Assembly: GCA_964372445.1 (NCBI GenBank)
Contig: CAYJQO010000026.1
Coordinates: 1-8,770 of the forward strand
Origin: CAYJQO01 sp964372445
GTDB taxonomy: Bacteria > Patescibacteriota > Minisyncoccia > UBA6257 > GWB1-50-10
Reading direction: 5' to 3'
DNA length: 8,770 nucleotides
In this document: piece after piece, positions 1 to 6,490 of the stretch
How the letters are laid out: every line of letters begins with the position of its first letter
Numbering within the stretch: the first letter of the stretch is position 1
Notes under the pieces: generated by a model
Databases searched by the model: none
What the model was told of the DNA's origin: nothing
Seen by the model: the letters and a program-made list of their open reading frames with translations, nothing else
Made by a program: the position numbers and the translations under genes

Positions 1-1400
1 GGGGTCTTGGTGATCTGGTAGGTTCTTGGTTCGGGGTCTCTCCAGCGGTAGCCCTGTGCTATGGCTGCTTCCTTGGTCAGTGGGAAGTACTCCTGGGCGA
101 TGGTCTCGTTGTAGGCGAAGGGAGACAGTTCTGGGGGGAAGAATTCGCCGTAGCGGTAGGTTCTCCCCTGCTGGTCTACGTAGGGCTGTTCGTTCATATG
201 GGTGATGATCCTGGGAATGAGGGTCTCGTACTCCTCCTTGGTGTATTGCTTGTTCAAGACGCAATACTGCTTGTTGCGCAAGGCGACACAGCCGAATAAG
301 TTCTTCGAACCATGGCACCAGCTCGTGTAAAGAGAATCTTGAGTATGATCAGCATCGGTAAAAAATGAAATCCGAGAGCTGTTCCACCCGGTGACCACGC
401 CCTCGTAAATCAACTCTCCTCCGCCTGAACCGTGGACGTCATAACTATCCCTTAAATTAAAGCCTCGAATGAAATACTTAACATTTTCGCTATCATAGGC
501 ATGGAATGAGTACGCGACGTTTTTAGAGTTCGAAAGATTATCGCCGCTGCAATTGGCGGTTTTGATAAGGTCTGAAAATTTGTGAAGAGATTTCCTCGTC
601 AGATCCCCGTATTCTTCTTTTAGTTTGCGAATTGTTTCAAAACTTCCCAAATCAATGATCTTCAGTCTTTCCCCATATTCTTCTTTGGTTAATTGTTCCC
701 CGCGAAACACGTACTGTTTGTTCCTCAAGTTGGAACCCATGAAACATTTCTGGCAGTTTACGCAATCGAACAGGAACATCGAATCTAAACAATCGCGGGA
801 TTTGAAAAGATAGAAACTGCGATAGTTGCTGGATCCCAGTATATTTTCGTAACAGGCCTCCGCGTTTTTCAGGAAATAAGAATCAAAAATATCCTTGCCC
901 TTATCGATGCTGTACGAGTAATAAACGTTTTCGCAGCCGACGACGGAGTAAGCTAGATAAACATTCCTGTTGCCGCTGATGAAATTGGAGTAATCGGCAT
1001 TGACGTTAGTGTGATAATGGACCAAGGCCGCACGCGGCACCGCTTGCAGCAGTTTTTGAAACTGGCTTACAAAGGGGTTATCGAAACGGCACTCTCGGCC
1101 ATAAGAAAAGGGATCCCATTGGTCGGACCACCAACACTCTCGACAATACACTGGGGAGGGCATCTCTGCCGAGTACATAGAAAGGGTGTTTGTGCCGCAT
1201 GAATCGCATTTTTTCCAATACAGCGTCCGCTCATTACGGAAGAGCATCCTTCGCACCATCCGGCACTCCGGGCACCAGGTCGGCGGCGGGACTTTGATGC
1301 GGTCGTAGAAAGAAAAATCGTCCGGTTCAATGGTGAACTGGGTTTTACAGTTCTGGCACTGGCGGGTTTCCACCGGGGTCCTGGCTGGCTCCGCGGCCAT
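1..1400 (-). CDS. Zinc-ribbon protein with internal repeats, C-terminus cut by window edge
   Basis: I read 466 uninterrupted codons from the ATG at 1400 to the window edge, so the C-terminus is missing. The N-terminal ~90 residues carry four CxxC knuckles: C15/C18, C43/C46, C65/C68 and C86/C89. This fits two zinc ribbons, with a basic, aromatic linker (RIKVPPPTWCPEC). After residue ~140 the protein is a series of short Asn/Ser/Tyr-rich units (NVYLAYS, CENVYYS, SENVKYF, SKNLFGC). Two longer copies share LRNKQY...TKEEY, near residues 225-242 and 374-391. There is no signal peptide or membrane segment. I recognise the architecture as a family widespread in Patescibacteria with no known biochemical function; metal binding is inferred from the cysteines, and a repetitive beta-solenoid-like middle is a guess. 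The start lies 2 bases after the aspS stop with no clear ribosome-binding site, so translation is probably coupled to aspS. The part at about 300-1000 is visibly richer in A/T than aspS. Confidence 0.85.
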   Translation of the reverse strand, partial: MAAEPARTPVETRQCQNCKTQFTIEPDDFSFYDRIKVPPPTWCPECRMVRRMLFRNERTLYWKKCDSCGTNTLSMYSAEMPSPVYCRECWWSDQWDPFSYGRECRFDNPFVSQFQKLLQAVPRAALVHYHTNVNADYSNFISGNRNVYLAYSVVGCENVYYSYSIDKGKDIFDSYFLKNAEACYENILGSSNYRSFYLFKSRDCLDSMFLFDCVNCQKCFMGSNLRNKQYVFRGEQLTKEEYGERLKIIDLGSFETIRKLKEEYGDLTRKSLHKFSDLIKTANCSGDNLSNSKNVAYSFHAYDSENVKYFIRGFNLRDSYDVHGSGGGELIYEGVVTGWNSSRISFFTDADHTQDSLYTSWCHGSKNLFGCVALRNKQYCVLNKQYTKEEYETLIPRIITHMNEQPYVDQQGRTYRYGEFFPPELSPFAYNETIAQEYFPLTKEAAIAQGYRWRDPEPRTYQITKT

Positions 1401-1402
1401 GT

Positions 1403-2836
1403 TCACGGCTTCTGCTCGTCGATCTTGAGGCCAAGCTCCTTGAGCTGCGCGGCAGAAACCTCGGACGGCGCGCCCATGAGAAGGTCCCGGCCGTCACCGG
1501 TCTTCGGGAAAGCAATCACCTCACGGATGTTCGGCTCGCCCTGTAAGATGGCGAAGAGGCGGTCGAGGCCGAGGGCAATCCCGCCGTGCGGCGGCACGCC
1601 GTACCCGAAGGCCTCGAGCATGTGGCCAAATTTCTCCCGCACCGCCTCCGGCTCGTTCCCCATCGCCTCAAAAACCGCAGCGAGGAGCGCAGGATCATGG
1701 ATCCGGACCGATCCCCCGCCGATCTCAAACCCGTTCAGGACCACGTCGTACTGGTATGCCTGGATTGCCGCCGGATCCTTCTTGAACCGCGCCTTGAAGT
1801 CGCCCACATCCTTGACCTTCGGCATCGTGAAGGGATGGTGCATGGCATCCCATCGCCCTTTCCCCTGCCCTGAGCTGGTCGAAGGGTCTTCAGCTTTCCA
1901 CTCAAACATCGGGAAATCCACCACGAAGGCGAACGCGAGCTCGTTTTCATTCTTGGCATCCTTCCGCAGGTCAGGCTTATCGGATCGGTACTGCTTCATC
2001 GCCTCGGCGTACGGGATCCGCGGGAACGGCACCTGCTGAATTTGCTTCTCCGGGTAAAGCGCCTTAACCATCCCCACGTAGAGCTCTTCGGTCAGCGCGA
2101 GAATGTCATCCACGCCGACGAAGCTCATCTCGATATCGAGCTGGGTGAACTCGGGCTGGCGGTCGCCCCGCGTGTCCTCATCCCGGAAGCAGCGGGCAAT
2201 CTGGAAGTACCGCTCGAGGCCGGCAACCATGAGGAGCTGCTTGTACTGCTGCGGGGACTGCGGGAGCGCATAAAACTTGGCCGGATGGAGTCGCGCCGGC
2301 ACCAGGTAGTCGCGTGCCCCTTCGGGTGTAGACTTCCCTAAAATAGGCGTTTCCACCTCGACGAACTCCCGGTCCGCGAGGAATGACCGCATGAACCAAA
2401 TTGCCTTGGCGCGCGCGCGGAGGTTTCTCTGGAGCCGCGGCCGCCGGAGATCTAGGTAACGGTACCGCATACGCACCTCCTCACTCACCTCACGTCCATC
2501 CACGGTGATCTCAAAGGGCGGCGTCTTCGCCTCGGCGAGCACCTCGAGCTTAGCCGCCGAAACCTCATGAGAACCATTCGGGAGCTTCGGGTTCTCCATG
2601 CCCTTGGGCCGCCGCTGCACCGTGCCGGTTACCCGCACCACCCACTCGGCACGGAGGCTGTCCCCCTGTGCGTGGAGTGTCGCGTCCTTGGGTGTAAAAA
2701 CAATTTGCGCGATGCCGCTTCGGTCCCGCAGATCAATGAAGATGAGCTTGCCATGGTCACGCCGGCCATCCACCCAGCCAAAAAGCTCAATCTCTTTGTC
2801 TTCGTGCGCTCCGATGTCCGCTGCAAGCGTGCGCAT
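1403..2836 (-). CDS. aspS: Aspartyl-tRNA synthetase (AspRS) lacking the GAD insertion domain
   Basis: This class II synthetase charges tRNA with aspartate in the cytoplasm. The 477-residue protein starts with the N-terminal OB-fold anticodon-binding domain (GWVDGRRDHG, LIFIDLRDR, residues ~15-110). Then come YRYLDLRRP (~126), motif 1 (VETPILGKSTPEGARDYL, ~161-178), LPQSPQ (191), motif 2 (FRDEDTRGDRQPEF, 217-230) and motif 3 (GIALGLDRL, 419-427). Bacterial AspRS is normally about 590 residues, with a GAD domain between the SDKPDLR and FxVDFPMFEW segments. Here SDKPDLR (285-291) leads to VVDFPMFEW after only about 13 residues, so that domain is absent. A short foreign-looking stretch, DPSTSSGQG (317-325), interrupts the segment before GRWDAMHHPF. 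The open frame extends upstream to 2998, but the family N-terminus fits the ATG at 2836. No Shine-Dalgarno precedes it, and a possible extended -10 ends 6 bases upstream, suggesting a leaderless mRNA. H28 and G79 match residues linked to non-discriminating enzymes that also charge tRNA-Asn. Confidence 0.96.
   Translation of the reverse strand: MRTLAADIGAHEDKEIELFGWVDGRRDHGKLIFIDLRDRSGIAQIVFTPKDATLHAQGDSLRAEWVVRVTGTVQRRPKGMENPKLPNGSHEVSAAKLEVLAEAKTPPFEITVDGREVSEEVRMRYRYLDLRRPRLQRNLRARAKAIWFMRSFLADREFVEVETPILGKSTPEGARDYLVPARLHPAKFYALPQSPQQYKQLLMVAGLERYFQIARCFRDEDTRGDRQPEFTQLDIEMSFVGVDDILALTEELYVGMVKALYPEKQIQQVPFPRIPYAEAMKQYRSDKPDLRKDAKNENELAFAFVVDFPMFEWKAEDPSTSSGQGKGRWDAMHHPFTMPKVKDVGDFKARFKKDPAAIQAYQYDVVLNGFEIGGGSVRIHDPALLAAVFEAMGNEPEAVREKFGHMLEAFGYGVPPHGGIALGLDRLFAILQGEPNIREVIAFPKTGDGRDLLMGAPSEVSAAQLKELGLKIDEQKP
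1868..1886. repeat. Short repeat-like insertion inside aspS
   Basis: The 19 bases CCCTGAGCTGGTCGAAGGG encode part of the non-family residues DPSTSSGQG of AspRS. The ends are inverted (CCCT...AGGG type). From memory, the same core (TTCGACnAGCTCAGGG on the other strand) is scattered through many environmental bacterial genomes and translates as PSTSSGQ- or LSKPFDKL-like peptides. It is the only copy I see in this window, so its repeat status rests on that recollection. Confidence 0.5.
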
Positions 2837-2842
2837 ATCTAC

Positions 2843-2851
2843 ATGGTAGCA
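2843..2851 (-). promoter_or_regulatory. Possible extended -10 box of aspS
   Basis: On the minus strand the sequence reads TGCTACCAT: a TGn extension plus a hexamer matching TATAAT at 4 of 6 positions. It ends 6 bases before the aspS ATG. No convincing -35 lies at 16-18 bases. If it is used, transcription would start at or next to the start codon. Confidence 0.35.
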
Positions 2852-2944
2852 CAGCAAAACGTGGCACACATAGAGCTTGACAGCTATGGTGTCCTCGTGG
2901 CTTGCGAAGAAGAAACGAAACGAGTAGCGCTCTCCAAATGCGTA

Positions 2945-2973
2945 AAAGCCCCGTTCGTAATGAACGGGGCTTT
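2945..2973 (-). terminator. Perfect 12-bp hairpin between orf139 and aspS
   Basis: The arms AAAGCCCCGTTC (2945-2956) and GAACGGGGCTTT (2962-2973) pair perfectly around a 5-base loop. On the minus strand the hairpin follows the stop of the 139-residue gene by about 20 bases and is followed by TTTTA counting the stem end. It should end that transcript before aspS. The A/T ends would also let it work on the other strand. Confidence 0.75.
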
Positions 2974-2994
2974 CAATTCGCCCGCGCCATGCGA

Positions 2995-3414
2995 TCAAAT
3001 CCGAACCTCACGGGCGAGGCATACGCGAGCACATTCAACGAAGAGCAGACCCCCGCCTTTCGTTTTCGGGTAGCGGAACGTCCACCACACCCTTTCACTT
3101 CTGTACATATTGAGTAGCGCAGCAAACGATTTCGGCATGTACCGCCGGCTTCCCATCCCTATAAGGGCAAGACGCTTCAGGATAAACGGATCAAGTATGG
3201 CGATGTCCATGCGGCGACCAATCCTTGCCGCCTTGTCGATGACCCGGCTGTAATGAGCGCATGGCCCCCGGCTTGGCTCTGGCAATGGGATCGAGGAAAC
3301 TGCGTAAACGTTGTAGCTTCTGGGCTTGACTTCATCCTGAGGAATTCTACGCCCACTCACATCGTAGAAAAACCAACTTTCTATTTGGTCAGGGATAACG
3401 GACTGCTTCGGCAT
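2995..3414 (-). CDS. Hypothetical basic protein, 139 residues
   Basis: I do not recognise this protein. It is basic, soluble-looking, and has no membrane segment, signal peptide or cysteine cluster. Visible stretches include an aromatic N-terminal part (ESWFFYDVSGRR, 12-23), a proline-rich part (SIPLPEPSRGP, 41-51), a region with an Arg pair (ARIGRRMDIAILDPF, 63-77), and an aromatic YRSERVWWTFRYPKTKGG near 104-121. The start at 3414 is set by a very strong ribosome-binding site, AAGGAGG, 5 bases upstream; the open frame continues 16 codons further to 3462 without such a site. The gene has its own promoter (-10 at 3453-3458) and is closed by the hairpin at 2945-2973, so it looks like a single-gene unit. 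The strong SD and flanking signals make it more convincing as a real gene than its sequence alone. Confidence 0.75.
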   Translation of the reverse strand: MPKQSVIPDQIESWFFYDVSGRRIPQDEVKPRSYNVYAVSSIPLPEPSRGPCAHYSRVIDKAARIGRRMDIAILDPFILKRLALIGMGSRRYMPKSFAALLNMYRSERVWWTFRYPKTKGGGLLFVECARVCLAREVRI

Positions 3415-3452
3415 AACAACCTCCTTAAAAATGTTGTGAAATGGCTGCAGAA

Positions 3453-3482
3453 AATATACCACCGCATACCAAATCTACGCAA
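3453..3482 (-). promoter_or_regulatory. Promoter of the 139-residue gene
   Basis: On the minus strand there is TTGCGT (3482-3477), an 18-base spacer, then TATATT (3458-3453) preceded by TGG as an extended -10. The -10 ends 38 bases before the ATG at 3414, leaving about 30 bases of leader that contains AAGGAGG. Confidence 0.5.
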
Positions 3483-3533
3483 GGAGCACAAGGCCTTGTT
3501 CTGTTGCGTGAGACCGTTGCGCTGCGCGTGTTC

Positions 3534-4409
3534 CTACCGGCGCCGGTAGACCCGAATCACCCCGCCGTCAACCACGAGGCGCACCGTGCCGTCACGGTCG
3601 GTGCGGAAAACATGGGCGCCCCCCTCGGTGAGGCGACCGAGCGTCTCAGGCGTCGGGTGACCGTAGGCATTCCTACCCACGCCGATCACGGCAAGCTTCG
3701 GTCGCACGGCGCTCAAAAAACTTGCCGTGGAGGAGAACTTCGAACCGTGGTGGGCAACCTTGAGGATGTCCGCGAACGGCACCGACTCCGCGACCACGCG
3801 CTCTGCCTTCGGCCCGATGTCACCCGTGAAGAGCAGCCGAGCCCCGCGGCTCTCGAGCTCGAGGACCAAGCTCGCGTCGTTCACCGCCTTCCCCGCGAAG
3901 AGCTCGGGCGTCGGTGAGAGCACGGTGACCATGCTTTCTCCGATCCGGATGCGATCGCCGCGGCCGAGCGCGACCACGGGAACCTTGCTTTCCACAACCA
4001 CCTGCTCAAAAGCAGCGTAGGAACTGGTATCGTCCCGCCGGCCACTCATTACCAGCGCACCCACGCGGTAGCGCCGGAGCACCTCCATGAGCCCACCGAA
4101 GTGATCGGTCTCTGGGTTCGAGAGGACGACGAGGTCAATCGTGCGATCGAAGGGCGGCAGGACGGTGGCGAGCTCGGCAAGGAGCCGGCCGTTCGGCGGC
4201 CCGCCGTCGATCAACACCCGGGCACCGCCCGGGAGCATGACGAGCTCGCTATCTCCCTGTCCCACAGGGAAAAAGTATACCTCAAGGTCACGATGTGACG
4301 TGCCGAGGAGCTGCATCCAAAGGAGCACGTCAAGCGCGACGAGCGCGGCGAAGAGCACCATCACCCTACCCCTATGCGCTCGGATGGCGGAACTGATGGT
4401 GTCGAACAT
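3534..4409 (-). CDS. ComEC-type metallo-beta-lactamase-fold hydrolase, membrane-anchored
   Basis: This corresponds to the C-terminal hydrolase domain of ComEC/Rec2, here a separate gene directly after the channel part. It is probably a nuclease-like enzyme degrading or processing one strand during DNA uptake. From the ATG at 4409 it is 291 residues: a basic start (RAHRGR, 10-15), one membrane anchor (~16-35), then the fold. Visible motifs are VGQGDS (49-54), LIDGG (66-70), LSNPETDHFGGL (96-107), VNDASLVL (176-183), FTGDIG (194-199), KVAHHGSKFSS (217-227) and GHPTPETL (250-257). The first metal-site histidine of the usual HxxxDH motif is asparagine (N98); D102 and H103 are kept. It overlaps the comEC end by 38 bases, implying coupled translation. 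Starts are uncertain: TTG at 4424 or ATG at 4361, the latter 10 bases past the comEC stop with a weak AGGGG site, are alternatives. The positive-inside residues favour 4409. Confidence 0.88.
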   Translation of the reverse strand: MFDTISSAIRAHRGRVMVLFAALVALDVLLWMQLLGTSHRDLEVYFFPVGQGDSELVMLPGGARVLIDGGPPNGRLLAELATVLPPFDRTIDLVVLSNPETDHFGGLMEVLRRYRVGALVMSGRRDDTSSYAAFEQVVVESKVPVVALGRGDRIRIGESMVTVLSPTPELFAGKAVNDASLVLELESRGARLLFTGDIGPKAERVVAESVPFADILKVAHHGSKFSSTASFLSAVRPKLAVIGVGRNAYGHPTPETLGRLTEGGAHVFRTDRDGTVRLVVDGGVIRVYRRR

Positions 4410-5847
4410 AGATGACGAACGCAACCAAGAGCAGGTAGTAAGCGGTGAGCACGACCCAGCTCATCGTCACACCAATGGGAATGCTGATCCTGGCGAAAAA
4501 CTCAATCACCAAGATCTCGAACCGCAGGAGGACCCAGGCGAGCCAGCCGGTGACGAGCGACGCGTGGTACGAAACGAGCCCCAAGGCTCCGGTCACGAAC
4601 CCAAGACCCATGGTGAGCGGAACTGGTTCGAGCACCAGCACGTTGGCGAGAAGCGAGGTCGGCGAGAAACCACCGAACTGGGTGATGACGACCGGCGCGA
4701 CCGCGAGCTGGGCCGACGCGGTGGTCAGCAGGTTGTCGCGCCAAGAAAGGAACCCAGGTTCCTCCGAGAGCCGTAGGAGCCGCGCGATGGCCGGCCGGAG
4801 GTAGACGATCCCGAGGAGCGCGAGGAAAGAAAGTTGGAAGCCGATGTCGAACGCTAGTACCTTTGGGTTCGCGAAGACCATGAGGAGCGCGGCGAGGGTG
4901 ATCGCGTTCCGGAAGTCGTAGGTGCGACCGATCTCGCGGGAGAGGAGCACGAGGAATCCCATGACGGCTGCACGCACCACCGACGCTTCAGCTCCGGTCA
5001 TGGCCACGAACCCCGCGATCACGAGCACGGCGCCGAGGAACGCAAGCCGCCGCGAGAGGAAGTAGAGCAAGAGGCCCATGGCGGCCCACGCGACGATTGT
5101 AATGTTGTACCCGGAGAGGGCAACCAGGTGCGTCGTGCCGCTCCGCTGCATCGCCTCCCGGAACTCCTGCGTGAACTCGCTCCGCTCCCCCACCGTGAGG
5201 CCGGAGAGGAGCGCCGCCTCACGCGCCGGGAGCACGCGTTGGAACACGCCGATGACGCGATGCTTGAGATCAAAGAGCTTAGTTTTGAGCAAAGCTCCCC
5301 CACCGTGGCCGGTTACCTCAACCTCCGGGTAGGTGGCAATACCGCTCACCCGTTCCTTCGCGAGGTAGCGGGCGTAGCCGTCGGGGAATGGTGCCTCAAC
5401 CGTGCCAGTCACCGCGAGCCGATCTCCGTAGCGAAGCTCGGGGTACCGGGGAACCTTGAGGAGCACCCGGCCAGAGTAGGGCGGTTCGAGCTCGACCACC
5501 ACCTCCTGTGCCGTTCCACGGGGCGTTGGGTCGTCAATGATGATACCGGTGAATGTTGTCGTCTCGACGAAAGGCACGCGGGCGCTCTGGAAACGGATGT
5601 TGTCCCAGGTGTAGTAGAGCGCACCTACGAGCACGAGCAAGGCTAGGCCAGAGAGCCAGAGAAACGTTCTTGGTGTGAACCGCTGCCGGGCAACGGTTAC
5701 CTCCTCTCCTAAGAGCCAAAGGATGAGCAACACAACCTCAACCGCGGCAACGATGAGCACGATGGAGGCGTTGAATCCAACGCTCGAGAGGAACACCCCG
5801 ATCAGGAAGAAGAGCGCCCCAAAGAATAGTACATTGTCGGGAGGCAT
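4372..5847 (-). CDS. comEC: ComEC/Rec2-family DNA-uptake membrane channel (N-terminal and Competence domains)
   Basis: ComEC forms the inner-membrane channel through which single-stranded DNA enters during natural transformation. The 491-residue protein has two or three N-terminal membrane helices (~5-46 and 60-80), then a soluble OB-like domain typical of ComEC (FTGIIIDDPTPRG..., ~99-180, with GDRLAVTGTV). The polytopic Competence domain (~200-480) shows the family motifs LLSGLTVGER (213-222), THLVALSGYNITIV (239-252), GAEASVVRAAVMG (285-297), FDIGFQLSFLALLGIVYL (333-350) and TQFGGFSP...LLANVLVLEPVPL (389-411). The metallo-beta-lactamase domain fused in most bacteria is absent here and encoded by the next gene. 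The ATG at 5847 follows a possible -10 (TAGAAT) by 12 bases, with only a weak AGG as ribosome-binding site, so the leader would be very short. No pilus or other com genes are visible in the window. Confidence 0.93.
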   Translation of the reverse strand: MPPDNVLFFGALFFLIGVFLSSVGFNASIVLIVAAVEVVLLILWLLGEEVTVARQRFTPRTFLWLSGLALLVLVGALYYTWDNIRFQSARVPFVETTTFTGIIIDDPTPRGTAQEVVVELEPPYSGRVLLKVPRYPELRYGDRLAVTGTVEAPFPDGYARYLAKERVSGIATYPEVEVTGHGGGALLKTKLFDLKHRVIGVFQRVLPAREAALLSGLTVGERSEFTQEFREAMQRSGTTHLVALSGYNITIVAWAAMGLLLYFLSRRLAFLGAVLVIAGFVAMTGAEASVVRAAVMGFLVLLSREIGRTYDFRNAITLAALLMVFANPKVLAFDIGFQLSFLALLGIVYLRPAIARLLRLSEEPGFLSWRDNLLTTASAQLAVAPVVITQFGGFSPTSLLANVLVLEPVPLTMGLGFVTGALGLVSYHASLVTGWLAWVLLRFEILVIEFFARISIPIGVTMSWVVLTAYYLLLVAFVIYVRHHQFRHPSA

Positions 5848-5859
5848 CTGTGTACCTAG

Positions 5860-5865
5860 ATTCTA
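5860..5865 (-). promoter_or_regulatory. Possible -10 box of comEC
   Basis: The minus strand has TAGAAT (5 of 6 matches to TATAAT), 12 bases before the comEC ATG and just after the terminator of the upstream gene. The expected -35 position falls in the T-run of the terminator and shows no good match. Confidence 0.4.
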
Positions 5866-5875
5866 CAATAAAAAC

Positions 5876-5912
5876 AAAAAAAAAGCCGTATCCCTTAGGA
5901 GAGATACGGCTT
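5876..5912 (-). terminator. Rho-independent terminator of the four-helix membrane protein gene
   Basis: AAGCCGTATC (5883-5892) pairs perfectly with GATACGGCTT (5903-5912). Two more inner pairs follow beyond one mismatch, with loop TAGG. On the minus strand it is followed directly by a run of T (about nine in total). It lies 22 bases after the stop at 5935 and isolates comEC from upstream transcription. Confidence 0.92.
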
Positions 5913-5934
5913 CGATCATACCCGTACGTACTGA

Positions 5935-6378
5935 TTAAAAACTTCTGAGGTTCCACCGCTTCGCAAAGAGTGGCATGGAGAGGAACATAACTGCCATCAT
6001 CCCCCAGTAAATCTGCCATCCAACAGCCGCGCTCCTGACGAGCTCAACCTTCCAGGCCTCTCCCAGTACCGGAGCCTCTTGAAACATCGCTGACGAAATG
6101 CTGCTGAGGTACAGCGCCAAGCTGGCTGCAACCAGCGACATGATCGCCATAGGCCAGGACATGTAGTACGAAGCCCGACACCGTTTGCCCATCGAGAGGA
6201 ACAGGCGTGAACCAAGGTACCCCACGATGACCACCGTACCTACCATAACGGTCAACTGGGGAACATCACCCAGCAGGTACAGTTCAGATGGAGTAACCCA
6301 ATAGGTCAGCCAGAGGAACCCATAGAGACCGATAGCACCGCACAGAATACCAAGAGAAATTTGCAGTAGACGACACAT
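5935..6378 (-). CDS. Hypothetical four-helix membrane protein, 147 residues
   Basis: I do not recognise a family. The protein has four hydrophobic segments at about residues 4-28, 42-61, 73-94 and 117-139. Short basic stretches follow helix 2 (GKRCR, 64-68) and helix 4 (KRWNLR, 140-145), which under the positive-inside rule would place that loop and the C-terminus in the cytoplasm. There is no obvious catalytic motif. The start is supported by GGGAG 7 bases before the ATG. It has a strong promoter of its own (6429-6458) and a T-tailed terminator, so it is a single-gene unit, though read-through from mnmA cannot be excluded because I see no terminator after mnmA. Membrane location is inferred from hydropathy by eye. 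Confidence 0.8.
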   Translation of the reverse strand: MCRLLQISLGILCGAIGLYGFLWLTYWVTPSELYLLGDVPQLTVMVGTVVIVGYLGSRLFLSMGKRCRASYYMSWPMAIMSLVAASLALYLSSISSAMFQEAPVLGEAWKVELVRSAAVGWQIYWGMMAVMFLSMPLFAKRWNLRSF

Positions 6379-6428
6379 GATGTATCTCCCAAATATAGTG
6401 AATGTAAAGGTGATTTAATCTATTTTTG

Positions 6429-6458
6429 AGTATAGCATAAATATGACTATTTTGTCAA
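6429..6458 (-). promoter_or_regulatory. Strong sigma70-type promoter of the four-helix membrane protein gene
   Basis: The minus strand has TTGACA (6458-6453, consensus), an 18-base spacer, then TATACT (6434-6429) preceded by TGC as an extended -10. The -10 ends 50 bases before the ATG at 6378, so the leader is about 43 bases and includes GGGAG. Confidence 0.85.
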
Positions 6459-6490
6459 TAGCCACAAAAAACAGCTTAAAATATAGGATT

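Noticed and set aside
1067..1330. Minus-strand open frame of 87 codons with several cysteines
   Set aside because: It is an alternative frame over the zinc-ribbon gene, whose own frame is open from 1400 to the window edge and shows ordered CxxC motifs.
2877..2882. Plus-strand TTGACA as a -35 box
   Set aside because: No suitable -10 or plus-strand gene follows; the downstream frames are shadows.
2837..2998. Upstream extension of aspS to 2998
   Set aside because: The added 54 residues do not fit the AspRS N-terminus and would run through the terminator hairpin at 2945-2973; the MRTLAADIGAHE start matches the family.
2567..3073. Plus-strand open frame of 168 codons
   Set aside because: It runs antisense through the aspS N-terminus, the terminator hairpin and the end of the 139-residue gene, with no ribosome site.
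3488..3499. Palindrome ACAAGGCCTTGT as a terminator for the ComEC hydrolase gene
   Set aside because: It has no loop and no T-run, so it cannot form a normal terminator; I see no other terminator there.
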